From Acanthamoeba sp. SK_2022b (lineage: Eukaryota; Discosea; Longamoebia; Acanthamoebidae): a DNA stretch of 45,330 nt. The stretch lies in assembly GCA_027943245.1 (NCBI GenBank), contig JANDJZ010000453.1, forward strand, positions 1 through 45,330. Reading direction: 5' to 3'. Each line of letters starts with the position of its first letter. The first letter of the stretch is position 1. This document shows positions 36,353-45,330 of this stretch, one piece after another. The translations under genes were made by a program, and so were the position numbers. The notes below the pieces were generated by a model. It made no database searches and was not told the origin of the DNA. It was given only the letters and a program-made list of their open reading frames with translations.

Positions 36353-36824
36353 AAGGAAGAGGAACACTCTTAAGAGGTGACTTCCTCTTTCCCACGTGAA
36401 CGTGCGTCAATGTTTGACACAACTACTGCAATCATCTTCCACTACGCAAACCTTTTCCCGTACAATTTATTTTCATTTCTTTTGTTTTCCTGGTTGATAT
36501 TATGGTGTCGGGAAATTAGGGGGATAATTTATAAGGTTGTCCCTTCCCCCAACTTGGTACCGGCTCTCGAAAACGAGAGCGAGGTGCGGGGAAGGGAAAA
36601 GAGCCCCTGACGAAGAAAAGAGGAGAGGGCCAAGATAGATAGATTGATTCGAGAGCGAGAAGTGCGCTTGATTGGTATTGGAAAAAGCACACCTTTGTTG
36701 TAGAGAGCCTAAACTCGGGCTCGTATCTCTATAGTCGCCAGGTACGCAGACTTTTCAGGCCACATGCTTGACTGTGCGTGACATCTCCGATATTTCACTC
36801 ATCCCTCCCTCTCCACACTCTAGC
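36353..36824. other. Intergenic region upstream of the CH/RhoGAP gene
   Basis: 472 bp. An AT-rich part (36465-36535) has several TATA-like strings, such as ATTTATAAGG at 36527-36536, but their distance to the ATG (about 290 bp) makes a promoter role uncertain. No exon seen. Confidence 0.5.
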
Positions 36825-38615
36825 ATGGCGCAACGCGGTAGCATGGTGAAGGATGGGTCGCTCAGTAAGTCGCCCGAGTATAAGGAGCGGGAGGCGGCCT
36901 GGATCAACACCCAGTCAAAGGTTCGCTCAGAGTTCCACCCCCTCCCTACCCCCATATCGATCATTACGCGAAAGCCCCGCCCCATCCAGCCAAGATTGGC
37001 CTCCGCCTCGACCAGAGAGCGCACCCCCCCAAAGCACTCTCCTGATTGGGCGCTCGATTCGCGTTTGTTGCGAACAGGCGTTCAAGAACTGGGCGAACTA
37101 CTACCTGAGGGAGAGGCACCTTCAGATCGACGACCTGGACAAGGATCTCACGGACGGCGTGCTGCTGATCAACCTCGTGGAGGTGCTGACGGGGAGGGCC
37201 GTGGGCAAATACACTCACAAGCCCAAGCTCAAGGTGCAGAAGATCAACAACATCAACCTGGCGCTCGAGGCCGTGCGGTCGTCGCGTGCCACCACCGTCA
37301 CTGCCTCTGCGGAAGGTGTGCCCCCCCCTGCCGCCCCTTTCCACTACTGCTGCTTCTCCTCCTCCAGCATCTCCAAACCGCGTTTCACCTCAATTTGCAC
37401 AACTCACCAACACTCGGCCGTCGCGCAGATATTCACGACGGCAACGTCAAGCCGCTGCTCGGTCTCATGTGGACGCTCGTGCACGAGTTCCAGCTGCAGG
37501 CCGCGGACGAGGAGGAAACCGGCGGCACTACCACCAAGTCGTCCAAGGCCGATCCCCTCGTACCTTGATTCCCCTGCCCCCTCCCCAATCGCTCTCTCCT
37601 CTCCCCGGCACGCTCATGGGCGCGTGGTGCAGGGCGGCCTGAGGGAATGGCTCCTGAGAGAGCTCGACCGGGAGCCCTACAACCAGTCCTTCAACGTTGC
37701 CCTCATCCGCAACGACTTTGCCGGCTGGTGCGTTACCCCCCCCCCCTTCTCTTTCCCTAAGCACTGCTCCACCTTTTCCTCGCCTGATCCACTCTCTCCT
37801 CTTTCTTGTGATATCGCAGCTTCAAGGACGGCAAGGTGTTGAACTTCCTCGTGCACCGCGTCAGACCCAGCCTTGTCGACCTGCACAGCGTCAACCAAGT
37901 GCGCACCCCCCTCCCATCTCCCTCTCCAACGGCTGGCAGCCGAGGGGCGTGGTGACTGACTGTCGCGTCCAACCCTTTCTCTCGCGTTTGGCCGACCGCT
38001 GTAGCGTTCGGCGATGGACAACGTGAGGCGAGCGATGGATCTGGCCGAAAAGGAGCTGGGCATCCCCGTGCTGCTCGAGGCCGAGGACTTCCTGCACGGC
38101 ACCGACGAGCGCATGCTGGCCACCTACGTCTCCTACTTCCGCAACCTTCGCAACAACCGCGAGGTAGGCGCGCCTCTCGGTCTGTTTTCAGGCTCTGTGC
38201 ACAGTATCGTGATCGCTGATGATCGTATGTGGGGGGGGGGCAAGGTGGCCGAGATCGCGTCGCAAGTGTCGCAGACGCAGGGACGTGTGGAGGACATCAG
38301 CCAAAAGCAGGCGCAGACCAAGCAGGAGCTCGAGGAGAACAAGAAGAAGATGAAGGAGCTCGAGGACATGGTCAGGAAGCTCAGCGCCGAGGGCGGCGAT
38401 AAGGAGAACCTCAAGGACAAGTACCAGAAGAAGATCAAGGAGCTCGAGGCCGAGATCTCGGCGCTCAAGCAGACCATCCGCGACTCTGACAGGGCCCACG
38501 CGCTCGAGGTCGAGAGCCTCAAGGGCAAGATCGAGAGCCTCAAGGACAAGCGCGATGCCGCCACCGAGGTACACACACCCACCGCTCCCGCGCGTTCCCC
38601 ATTTAGTGACACTGA

Positions 38616-38681
<66 letters not shown>

Positions 38682-39273
38682 CTCACTGCGTGGCAACCAA
38701 TAGGCAATGCAAAGACAAATTCGGGAGGCCGACGACAAGGCGCGCAGCGCGCAGCAGACGCTCATCGGAGTAGAGGAGCAGAACGCGCGCCTCAAGCGCG
38801 ACAACGAGAGCGTCAAGCGGCGACTGAACGACACCGAGGGCACGCTGGACAAGCAACTCCTGGCCGCCGAGGAGATGCTCCGCAGGCTGCAGGAGCGGGA
38901 CCGTGACGTTGAGATGCTCGCCGAGGAGAAGAAGCAGCTCGAGAAGAGGGCCAAGGCCGGCTGGGACGCCAAGCAAAGGAGTACGCCCCCCTTCAACCCC
39001 CCCCCCCTAAACCTCGCGCGCGCACCTGACGCTGACCGTCGGCCACGCGATGCGCAACGCGGCAGGCGACGAGGAGAGCGCGGAGATCAAGAAGGCCTTC
39101 AACGAGAAGAAGAACAAGCTCAAGTCGGCCAAGGAGGCCCTGGAGAAGGACAAGCAGGAGCTGACCATCCAGGTGGAGAAGCTCAAGCTCACCGGTACCG
39201 GCTCTCGCTGCCCCCCCCCCCAAATCCACCTCTGCGACGTGGAAGAGTCGAAGCGAGCGCTCAACTCGCACTG

Positions 39274-39337
<64 letters not shown>

Positions 39338-40054
39338 CCGCAGGGGCCGAGACGGCCAAGGAGCTGAAGCAGGAGAAGGCCAAGCGCAAGGCCGCAGAGG
39401 CGGACCTCGAGCGGGAGAGGTCCAAGGGCTCCGAGGACAAGGAAGACGCCCTGCGCAAGGTCCGCCGCCTCGAAGACAGGTAACGTTCCGGCCCCGCGCA
39501 GCCCCTTCCCCCCAACAGTCGCGGTGGCGAGGAGGAGCTTGGACTGGTGGGGACTCACCGCCCCGGTGTGGGGAGCAGGGTGGGCGAGCTCGAGAGCGAG
39601 CTGGAGGACAAGGAGAAGGAGCTCAAGCGCAGGATGCAGGCCCTGGACAAGGGCACGGACATGACGCACAGCCTGCACAACGCGCTGACCGAGGCCAAGA
39701 GGAAGCTGGCCGAGGCCAACAGCGAGAAGGACGCCGCCATGGAGGCCGAGGAGACGGCCCTGCGGGACAACGAGAAGCTCAAGGACTCGCTGGAGGACCT
39801 GCGCGAGAAGCTCGAGCGCGAGAAGAAGCGCAGGAAGGCCGCCGAGGAGCAGCGCTCGTCGGACAAGGACAAGGAGTCCGAGGTGAGCGCGCTCCTGGAG
39901 AAGATCGCCAAGCTCGAGGCCGAGAAGGAGGCCCTGCGCCAGAAGATCCAGAAGATCGAGAGCGAGCGCGCCGAGCTCCAGAGCCACATCCAGAAGCTCG
40001 AGCACGCCGCCGAGAAGAATGAAGTCGTACGTCCTCCCTCGCCAACCACTGCTT

Positions 40055-40135
<81 letters not shown>

Positions 40136-40407
40136 TGTGTGTGTGAGCTGACAGGGAGTTGCCGCTGTGCAGACGACCAGGGAGCTGGCGGAGGACAAGG
40201 CCAGACTCGAGGCCAAGAACCAGGAGCTCGAGGCGCAGCGAGCGGGCATCATGAACACCATGGCCACGGTCGAAGGCGAGAAGGAGAGGCTGAAGAAGGA
40301 GAAGGAGGCGCTCGAGGCCAAGATCAAGGAGCTCAACGAGGGCAAGAAGATCGAGGAGGAGCGCGTCAACGAGCTCGACAAGAAGCTCGTCGGCCTCCAG
40401 CAGGTCC

Positions 40408-40478
<71 letters not shown>

Positions 40479-41790
40479 ACACACGCACACACACACACAC
40501 ACAAGCCAAGGCCAGGCTTGCTAACAGTGTGCGGGACGTGTGTGCAGACCAACGATCGGTGCAACCTGCAGATCGAATCGCTCGAGAAGAAGGTCAGCGA
40601 GCTGGAGAAGAACGAGGACAAGATGAAGGAGCTGAGGGCCAAGGTGAACGTGCTCCAGGAGGAGAACGCCCGTAACAACGCCTTCATCATCGAGCTCGAA
40701 CAGAAGCTGCGGGTACCCTCACTCACACGAGCATTCGCTGCCCCCCCTTTCCACTATGCGGCGACGCTCACACGATACGCCGCTGGCGAGCAGGCCAAGG
40801 AGCACGCCGACGACGAGACGATCCAGGAGCTGGAGAGGAAGCTGCGCGACAAGGAGTCGATGGGCTCGCAGATCGGGGAGCTGGAGGACCAGGTGGCCGC
40901 GCTCCGGGCGGAGAGGGACAGGCTGGCCCACGAATCGGCGGACAAGGACGAGCGCGTCAAGGAGCTCGAGAAGACCGCCGACGACCTGGTCAAGGAGTAC
41001 GAGAAGGAGAAGCAGCGCGCGGACGACGCCGAGAGGGAGCTCGAGGAGAGCCGCGGCCAGAAGGACCAGCGCGAGCAGCGCAGCACCCTGCGGATGGACA
41101 AGGACGCCAAGCGCAGGATCAAGGAGCTGCAGGAGAAGCAGGAGGAGACCGAGGCCAAGACCCAGGAGCTCAGGGACCAGGTCGCCGTGCTGCAGGACGA
41201 CAAGGAGAAGGTCGAGGTCGAGGTCACCGTCGTCAAGGGCCAGCTCGACAAGGCCAAGCAGAAGAAGGCCCGCATGAAGCACGAGCTCGAGCGCGAGCGC
41301 GAGCGCACCAAGGAGCTCGAGCAGGAGCGCGCCAAGGAGCGGGATGGGGCCCACGCCCGAGTCGTCGAGGAGGAGCTCCAGCGCGCCCAGAGGCAGGCCG
41401 ACGCGCTGCTCGCTGCCGAGGAACGCATCAGGCGCGACACCGAACGCATTCGCTTCCTCGAAGGCCAAGTGCAGGTACACTCTCTGCCCACACGCTCACA
41501 TCCAAGCGCGCACGCACACGAGCACACACACGTACATGTGCTAATCAGAGCTGTCAATGTGCAGGCACTCGAGCGCGAGGCGGTGTTGTCCAAGACGCAG
41601 CTGGTCAGGCTTGCAGCTCTCGAGGAGGAGCTCGCCGAGCTCAAGAGGAAGATCGAGGAGGACAAGAAGGTGAAGAACATCACCAAGGTCGAGCAGCAAG
41701 TCCAGGAGAAGAGCGAGGCCGTCATGGAGGAGCTTGAATTCGAGCTCGAGGAGGAGGAAGCCAACGCTCCCGAAGGTGTGTTGTGTTGTG

Positions 41791-41880
<90 letters not shown>

Positions 41881-42398
41881 TGCGTTGTGTGGTGTGATGT
41901 GTGTGATGTGTGGCTCACGTGCTTAATGTGGCGGCGGGTGACGCGAGCAGACGATGCGATCCACGTCAACAAGAAGGACGACATCCTCACCTACCAGGAG
42001 CTCTCCGAACTCAAGCAGGAGCTCGAGCTGCGCCTCGACGAGGAGCAGGCCAACAACAACGAGAGGTGAGCGCTCCCCTCTCTCCTCCCCTCAACACTAT
42101 CCCCCGATCCTTGGTTCGCAGACACTGACCTGTCGCCGTCATCGATGCTTGGGACAACCCTCAGGGAGCAGCGGTACAAGCGGGAGCTGGAGAAGCTCAG
42201 GCAAGAGCTGGAGCAGGAGCGCAAGGAGGTGATCCGCCTCGAGGTGCAGCTCGACAAGGCCACGGCGGCCAAGGAGGTCGACATCGACAACGTGCGCCAG
42301 CAGATGGCCGAGAAGGTCGAAGACCTGAAGCAGGAGCTCAAGCAGGTCAAGGAGTCCGAGAAGATCGCCGAGTCCCGCGTCAGAGAGCTCGTACGCAG

Positions 42399-42453
<55 letters not shown>

Positions 42454-42957
42454 ACACACCACACACACACACACAAGACACAGCGACAGCGGGGGCTCAC
42501 CGGGGAGCGCGTGACCGGTGTTGCAGGAGGGCCAAACGGAGAAGCTGCAGGTGGAGAAGGCCAACGAGGTGAGGGAGGCCAAGCGCAGCCGCAAGGCCAC
42601 CTCGGACTATCGACTGGTCATGGACGTCGAGGAGCTGCTCCGCCAGCTCTACTTCCACCGCGGCGCCGCCATCCAGTTCGACGAGATCGAGGTGCGTGGT
42701 CGTCTCTGCGCCCTCTCTGGTTCGCGTTGGCGTTGACTGGGGCGGGTAAACATGTTATAGGAGGAGCACCGCGAGAACGTCAAGTTCGTGGAGATCGTCA
42801 ACGACCTGCGCAAGCAGGTGAACCACGTGATCGAGGACACCACCGACAACTACTACCGCGATCCCATTCCCTCGTACGACCGCGCCTCCTCCCCGCCCTT
42901 TCTCTCCCGGTTGAGCAAAGACAAGAAACGAACGTGAGTCAGTCATGTCTAATCGTG

Positions 42958-43026
<69 letters not shown>

Positions 43027-44704
43027 TGACAGCGCGAGCAATGCGGACAACGTGCGGGACTACGTGCTCAAGCTGAGGAAGTTCAGGGAGGACGTCAAGC
43101 GGGAGCGGAACGACTTTGTTCGCGCGTGCAACAAGCTCGGCACCCAGTACGAGAACAAGTCCACGCTCGAGCAGGACGTCGTACGCCTCCCCGCCGCCCG
43201 CCATCCGCCTCCTGCTCCGCTGCTAACACGTGCACTGGCGCTTTCCCCCCCCCCCATTTCTCTGCGTCCACCCGAGCAGAAGAGGTGGAAGGAGACGCTG
43301 CTCCACATCGTGGAGGAGGAGGAGGAGTCGATCACGCTCGACAACAAGCAGCTGCTCGACGATATGGAGGAGGTGAAGCGTGTGCTCAGCGAGGACGACA
43401 GCCAGCGCGACGAGGTCCGGGCCTACAGGAAGGACAAGGTCTTTGCCCGCCTCAACGTCGAGAAGAAGATCGACGACCTCAGGAAGTTCATCGTCGAAGA
43501 GATCCATTGTACGCCGCTTGCCCTCCCCTTTCGCTTTTCAAAGCTCAACCGCCATTGGCCGCTATGCATCGACCCTGCCCCACAACCGCGTGGCAACTAA
43601 CTCTTTAAATCATTTATTATTATTATTATTGTTATTGTTATTGGTATTGTTATTTATTATTATTATGAACAGACAACGAGAACAAGCGCCTGAGAGATCT
43701 GTTGATGGACCTGAAGGAGGCCAACAGGCGGCTGCAGGCCAGCACGTTCCGCTCGGTGATGCACCAGACGTTCTACATCAGCCGCGAGCAGAGGACCCGC
43801 ATCACCAAGGTGGTCAGCCTCATGATCCAGCACTTCCGCGTCCTGTTCAAGGTGGGTCACACACACGCGCGCGCGCATCTTACAACGTTCTTGCACCACG
43901 AACTGCAGTCTTGCGTCAACGCGCCAATTCGTTCTAACTCCGTTTGTGCCAACAACGCAACACGCAACGCATCGCGAACAGGAACACGCGACGAGTGTGG
44001 TGAACGAGCAGGTGCACCCGATGGTGAGGCGCCCCATCCTCTACCTTGAGAAGCGGGGCATCCGCCAGAAGGACATCCTGGGCGCCGTTCGTGTTCCGCC
44101 GGCCAACAAGGTCCAGGACCTCAAGGACGGCTTCTACTCTGGCGAGGTAAGTCCCACGCACACAGCTGAAGGTGAGGGAGCTGCTGATCCATACGCCGTG
44201 GACATCACCAGGCCATGGAGATTCCCGAGGGCACGGACGCGTACGTGGTGGGCGAGCTGCTCAAGGAGTACTTTAGGGATCTCAAGAAGCCGCTGTGCAC
44301 CTACAAGCGCTACGAGGCCTTTGATCACATCAACGGTACACTGTTCTCTCCTCCCTCTCTCTGGCAGCGTGGCATTGGCTCATGCGAATGAATGCGCTGC
44401 CAGATCTGCCCTCTGCCAAGCAGCTCCGCGAGCTCCGCGCGTGCATCGATGACTTGCCCAAGATCAGAAGGTACTGCGATCGATGAGCCAACAACCCACG
44501 ATTCGCCACCCGCACCTTGCGTGACTGTGGCTAACCACTTCTCTCGCCATGTTGCCAACGTTGTCGACATGCAGGGCTACGTTGACCGTGTTGATCGGGT
44601 TCCTGCACAAGGTGAAGACCCTGTCGAACAGCAACGGAATGTCTAGCGAGAAGCTGGCCGAGGTCTTTGGCCCGCTCCTGCTTCGGCCCCTCCAGGACAG
44701 ATGA
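36825..44704 (+). CDS. Tandem calponin-homology / long coiled-coil / RhoGAP protein
   Basis: Twenty-six exons, 1706 residues: 36825-36920, 37078-37315, 37429-37559, 37633-37727, 37820-37898, 38005-38163, 38245-38568, 38704-38980, 39066-39194, 39344-39479, 39579-40026, 40173-40403, 40548-40712, 40794-41474, 41565-41775, 41951-42065, 42165-42390, 42527-42691, 42761-42933, 43033-43180, 43280-43508, 43673-43851, 43982-44146, 44212-44335, 44404-44470, 44575-44704. Residues 30-265 are two CH domains of alpha-actinin type (FKNWANYYLRERHLQIDDLD, DIHDGNVKPLLGLMWTLVHE, FKDGKVLNFLVHRVRPSLVD), an actin-binding unit. About 1000 residues of Lys/Glu/Leu coiled coil follow. The C-terminus is RhoGAP (RRPILYLEKRGIRQKDIL, LAEVFGPLLLRP); Arg1582 in GAVRVPP fits the arginine finger. 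Likely role: an actin-bound dimeric switch-off factor for Rac/Rho. Confidence 0.88.
38618..38680. repeat. (CA)n in CH/RhoGAP intron 7
   Basis: About 31 CA units on the sense strand, inside the intron 38569-38703. Confidence 0.95.
39275..39336. repeat. (GT)n in CH/RhoGAP intron 9
   Basis: About 31 GT units on the sense strand, ending at GGCCGCAG of the acceptor. Confidence 0.95.
40058..40145. repeat. (GT)n in CH/RhoGAP intron 11
   Basis: About 43 GT units, the longest pure tract in the gene, directly upstream of exon 12. Confidence 0.95.
40411..40502. repeat. (CA)n in CH/RhoGAP intron 12
   Basis: About 45 CA units with rare interruptions, directly downstream of exon 12 and complementary to the tract in intron 11. 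Confidence 0.95.
41778..41880. repeat. (GT)n-(GA)n in CH/RhoGAP intron 15
   Basis: About 40 GT units then GA units within the intron 41776-41950. Confidence 0.95.
42400..42476. repeat. (CA)n in CH/RhoGAP intron 17
   Basis: About 36 CA units with two CACCACA interruptions, inside the intron 42391-42526. Confidence 0.95.
42957..43023. repeat. (GT)n in CH/RhoGAP intron 19
   Basis: About 33 GT units, ending near the acceptor at 43031-43032. Confidence 0.95.
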
Positions 44705-44919
44705 ACCCTCACAGGAGATGGGGAGAGGAGGGTAGAGAAGGGTTCCTGGCGAGAAGGGAAGGGGAGCAACGCGAAGAGAACTGTGAGGAAGCCTCAGTGA
44801 ATGTGTATATTGGTCCAAGTCTACATACATACCTCTGTGTTAAACACTTGAAAGCACAAGCCCAACTACCAGAAAAAATATTTAAATATATTAGAAAAAA
44901 GGAATTCAAATAAGAAGGA

Positions 44920-44925
44920 AATAAA
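44920..44925 (+). terminator. Poly(A) signal of the CH/RhoGAP gene
   Basis: AATAAA in an A-rich stretch 216 nt after the stop codon and only 30 nt before the next start codon, so the 3' end and the next 5' leader probably overlap. Confidence 0.5.
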
Positions 44926-44955
44926 GTAAGTAAAAAAAACCAACAAGAAGTGAAG

Positions 44956-45330
44956 ATGGAGGCAACTGGGGGACGAGGGCTGGCGAATCTGGGGAATACG
45001 TGCTTCATGAACAGCGTGCTGCAGTGCTTGGCCCATACACCGCCTTTGGCCGACTTCTACCGCACGCTCGCCTACCGGGCCGAGCTCAATCTAGCGAACC
45101 CGCTGGGCACGCACGGGCAGCTCACCCACTCCTTTGTCGAGCTGCTGGCGGCCATGGCCGCCCCCACCACGGCTGACCTACAAGAAGGCGAACAAGAGAA
45201 GAAGATCAAGACTTTCGTCGATCCCAAGGTAACCCTCCACTCTACTCCCAGTGCATGTTGCTTGCTCAGCCTTGGAGCATTGGCAGGAGTTCAAGGCATG
45301 CGTGGAGCAGTTCGCGCCGCAGTTCGTGGG
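44956..45330 (+). CDS. Ubiquitin-specific protease (USP/UBP), 5' part only
   Basis: Exons 44956-45228 and 45287->45330; the gene runs past the window. The Cys box is at the very N-terminus: [20 protein letters not shown], with catalytic Cys16, followed by [14 protein letters not shown]. Exon 2 begins [15 protein letters not shown], matching the FAPQFSGYQQQD region of USP4/USP15-type enzymes just before the QQD block. USPs remove ubiquitin from proteins. The visible part starts directly with the catalytic domain and has no N-terminal accessory domain such as DUSP. The subfamily cannot be decided from the fragment. Confidence 0.9.
   Translation, partial: MEATGGRGLANLGNTCFMNSVLQCLAHTPPLADFYRTLAYRAELNLANPLGTHGQLTHSFVELLAAMAAPTTADLQEGEQEKKIKTFVDPKVTLHSTPSACCLLSLGALAGVQGMRGAVRAAVRG

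Overview
The window looks like nuclear DNA of a free-living amoeba, most consistent with an Acanthamoeba-like amoebozoan. Basis: GC-rich coding sequence, many short introns (about 124 in the models below), polyadenylated intronless histone genes, and a mix of gamma-secretase, SNAPc, gamma-tubulin complex and PARG genes with lineage-specific fusions. The organism is inferred. Exons were joined by hand from splice sites and reading phase; for every complete gene the summed coding length is divisible by three.

Layout: <1-4757 (-) ankyrin/SAM protein; 5526-6314 (+) maltose-type O-acetyltransferase; 6937-8259 (+) ERGIC/Erv cargo receptor; 8590-8897 (-) unidentified small protein; 9088-12269 (+) TilS-like tRNA(Ile)-lysidine synthase with a mitochondrial-type leader; 12525-12893 (+) small glycine-rich membrane protein; 12958-14072 (-) unidentified acidic protein; 14162-17180 (+) gamma-tubulin complex component 4; 17306-21340 (-) poly(ADP-ribose) glycohydrolase (PARG); 21645-23967 a histone cluster (H2B, H4, H2B); 24219-27704 (+) nicastrin; 28449-28822 (+) small unidentified protein; 29428-32524 (+) glycoside hydrolase family 15; 32742-36352 (+) SNAPC4-like Myb protein; 36825-44704 (+) a 1706-residue tandem calponin-homology / coiled-coil / RhoGAP protein; 44956->45330 (+) start of a ubiquitin-specific protease.

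The genes are not one pathway. Several are chromatin or nuclear (histones, PARG, SNAPC4), two are cytoskeletal (GCP4, CH-RhoGAP), and three act in membranes or organelles (ERGIC, nicastrin, TilS). Neighbours are often divergent or convergent with 60-330 bp between them, which suggests shared promoters, most clearly at H4/H2B.

The most unusual features are at the RNA-processing level. Donor sites favour GTAC rather than GTAAG. Five introns need a GC donor, always GCAC. Long (CA)n or (GT)n tracts sit almost only in introns and alternate in sense along one pre-mRNA. A 34-bp element is shared by the two H2B promoters, H4 has an extended tail, and PARG carries a PCNA-interacting (PIP) box.
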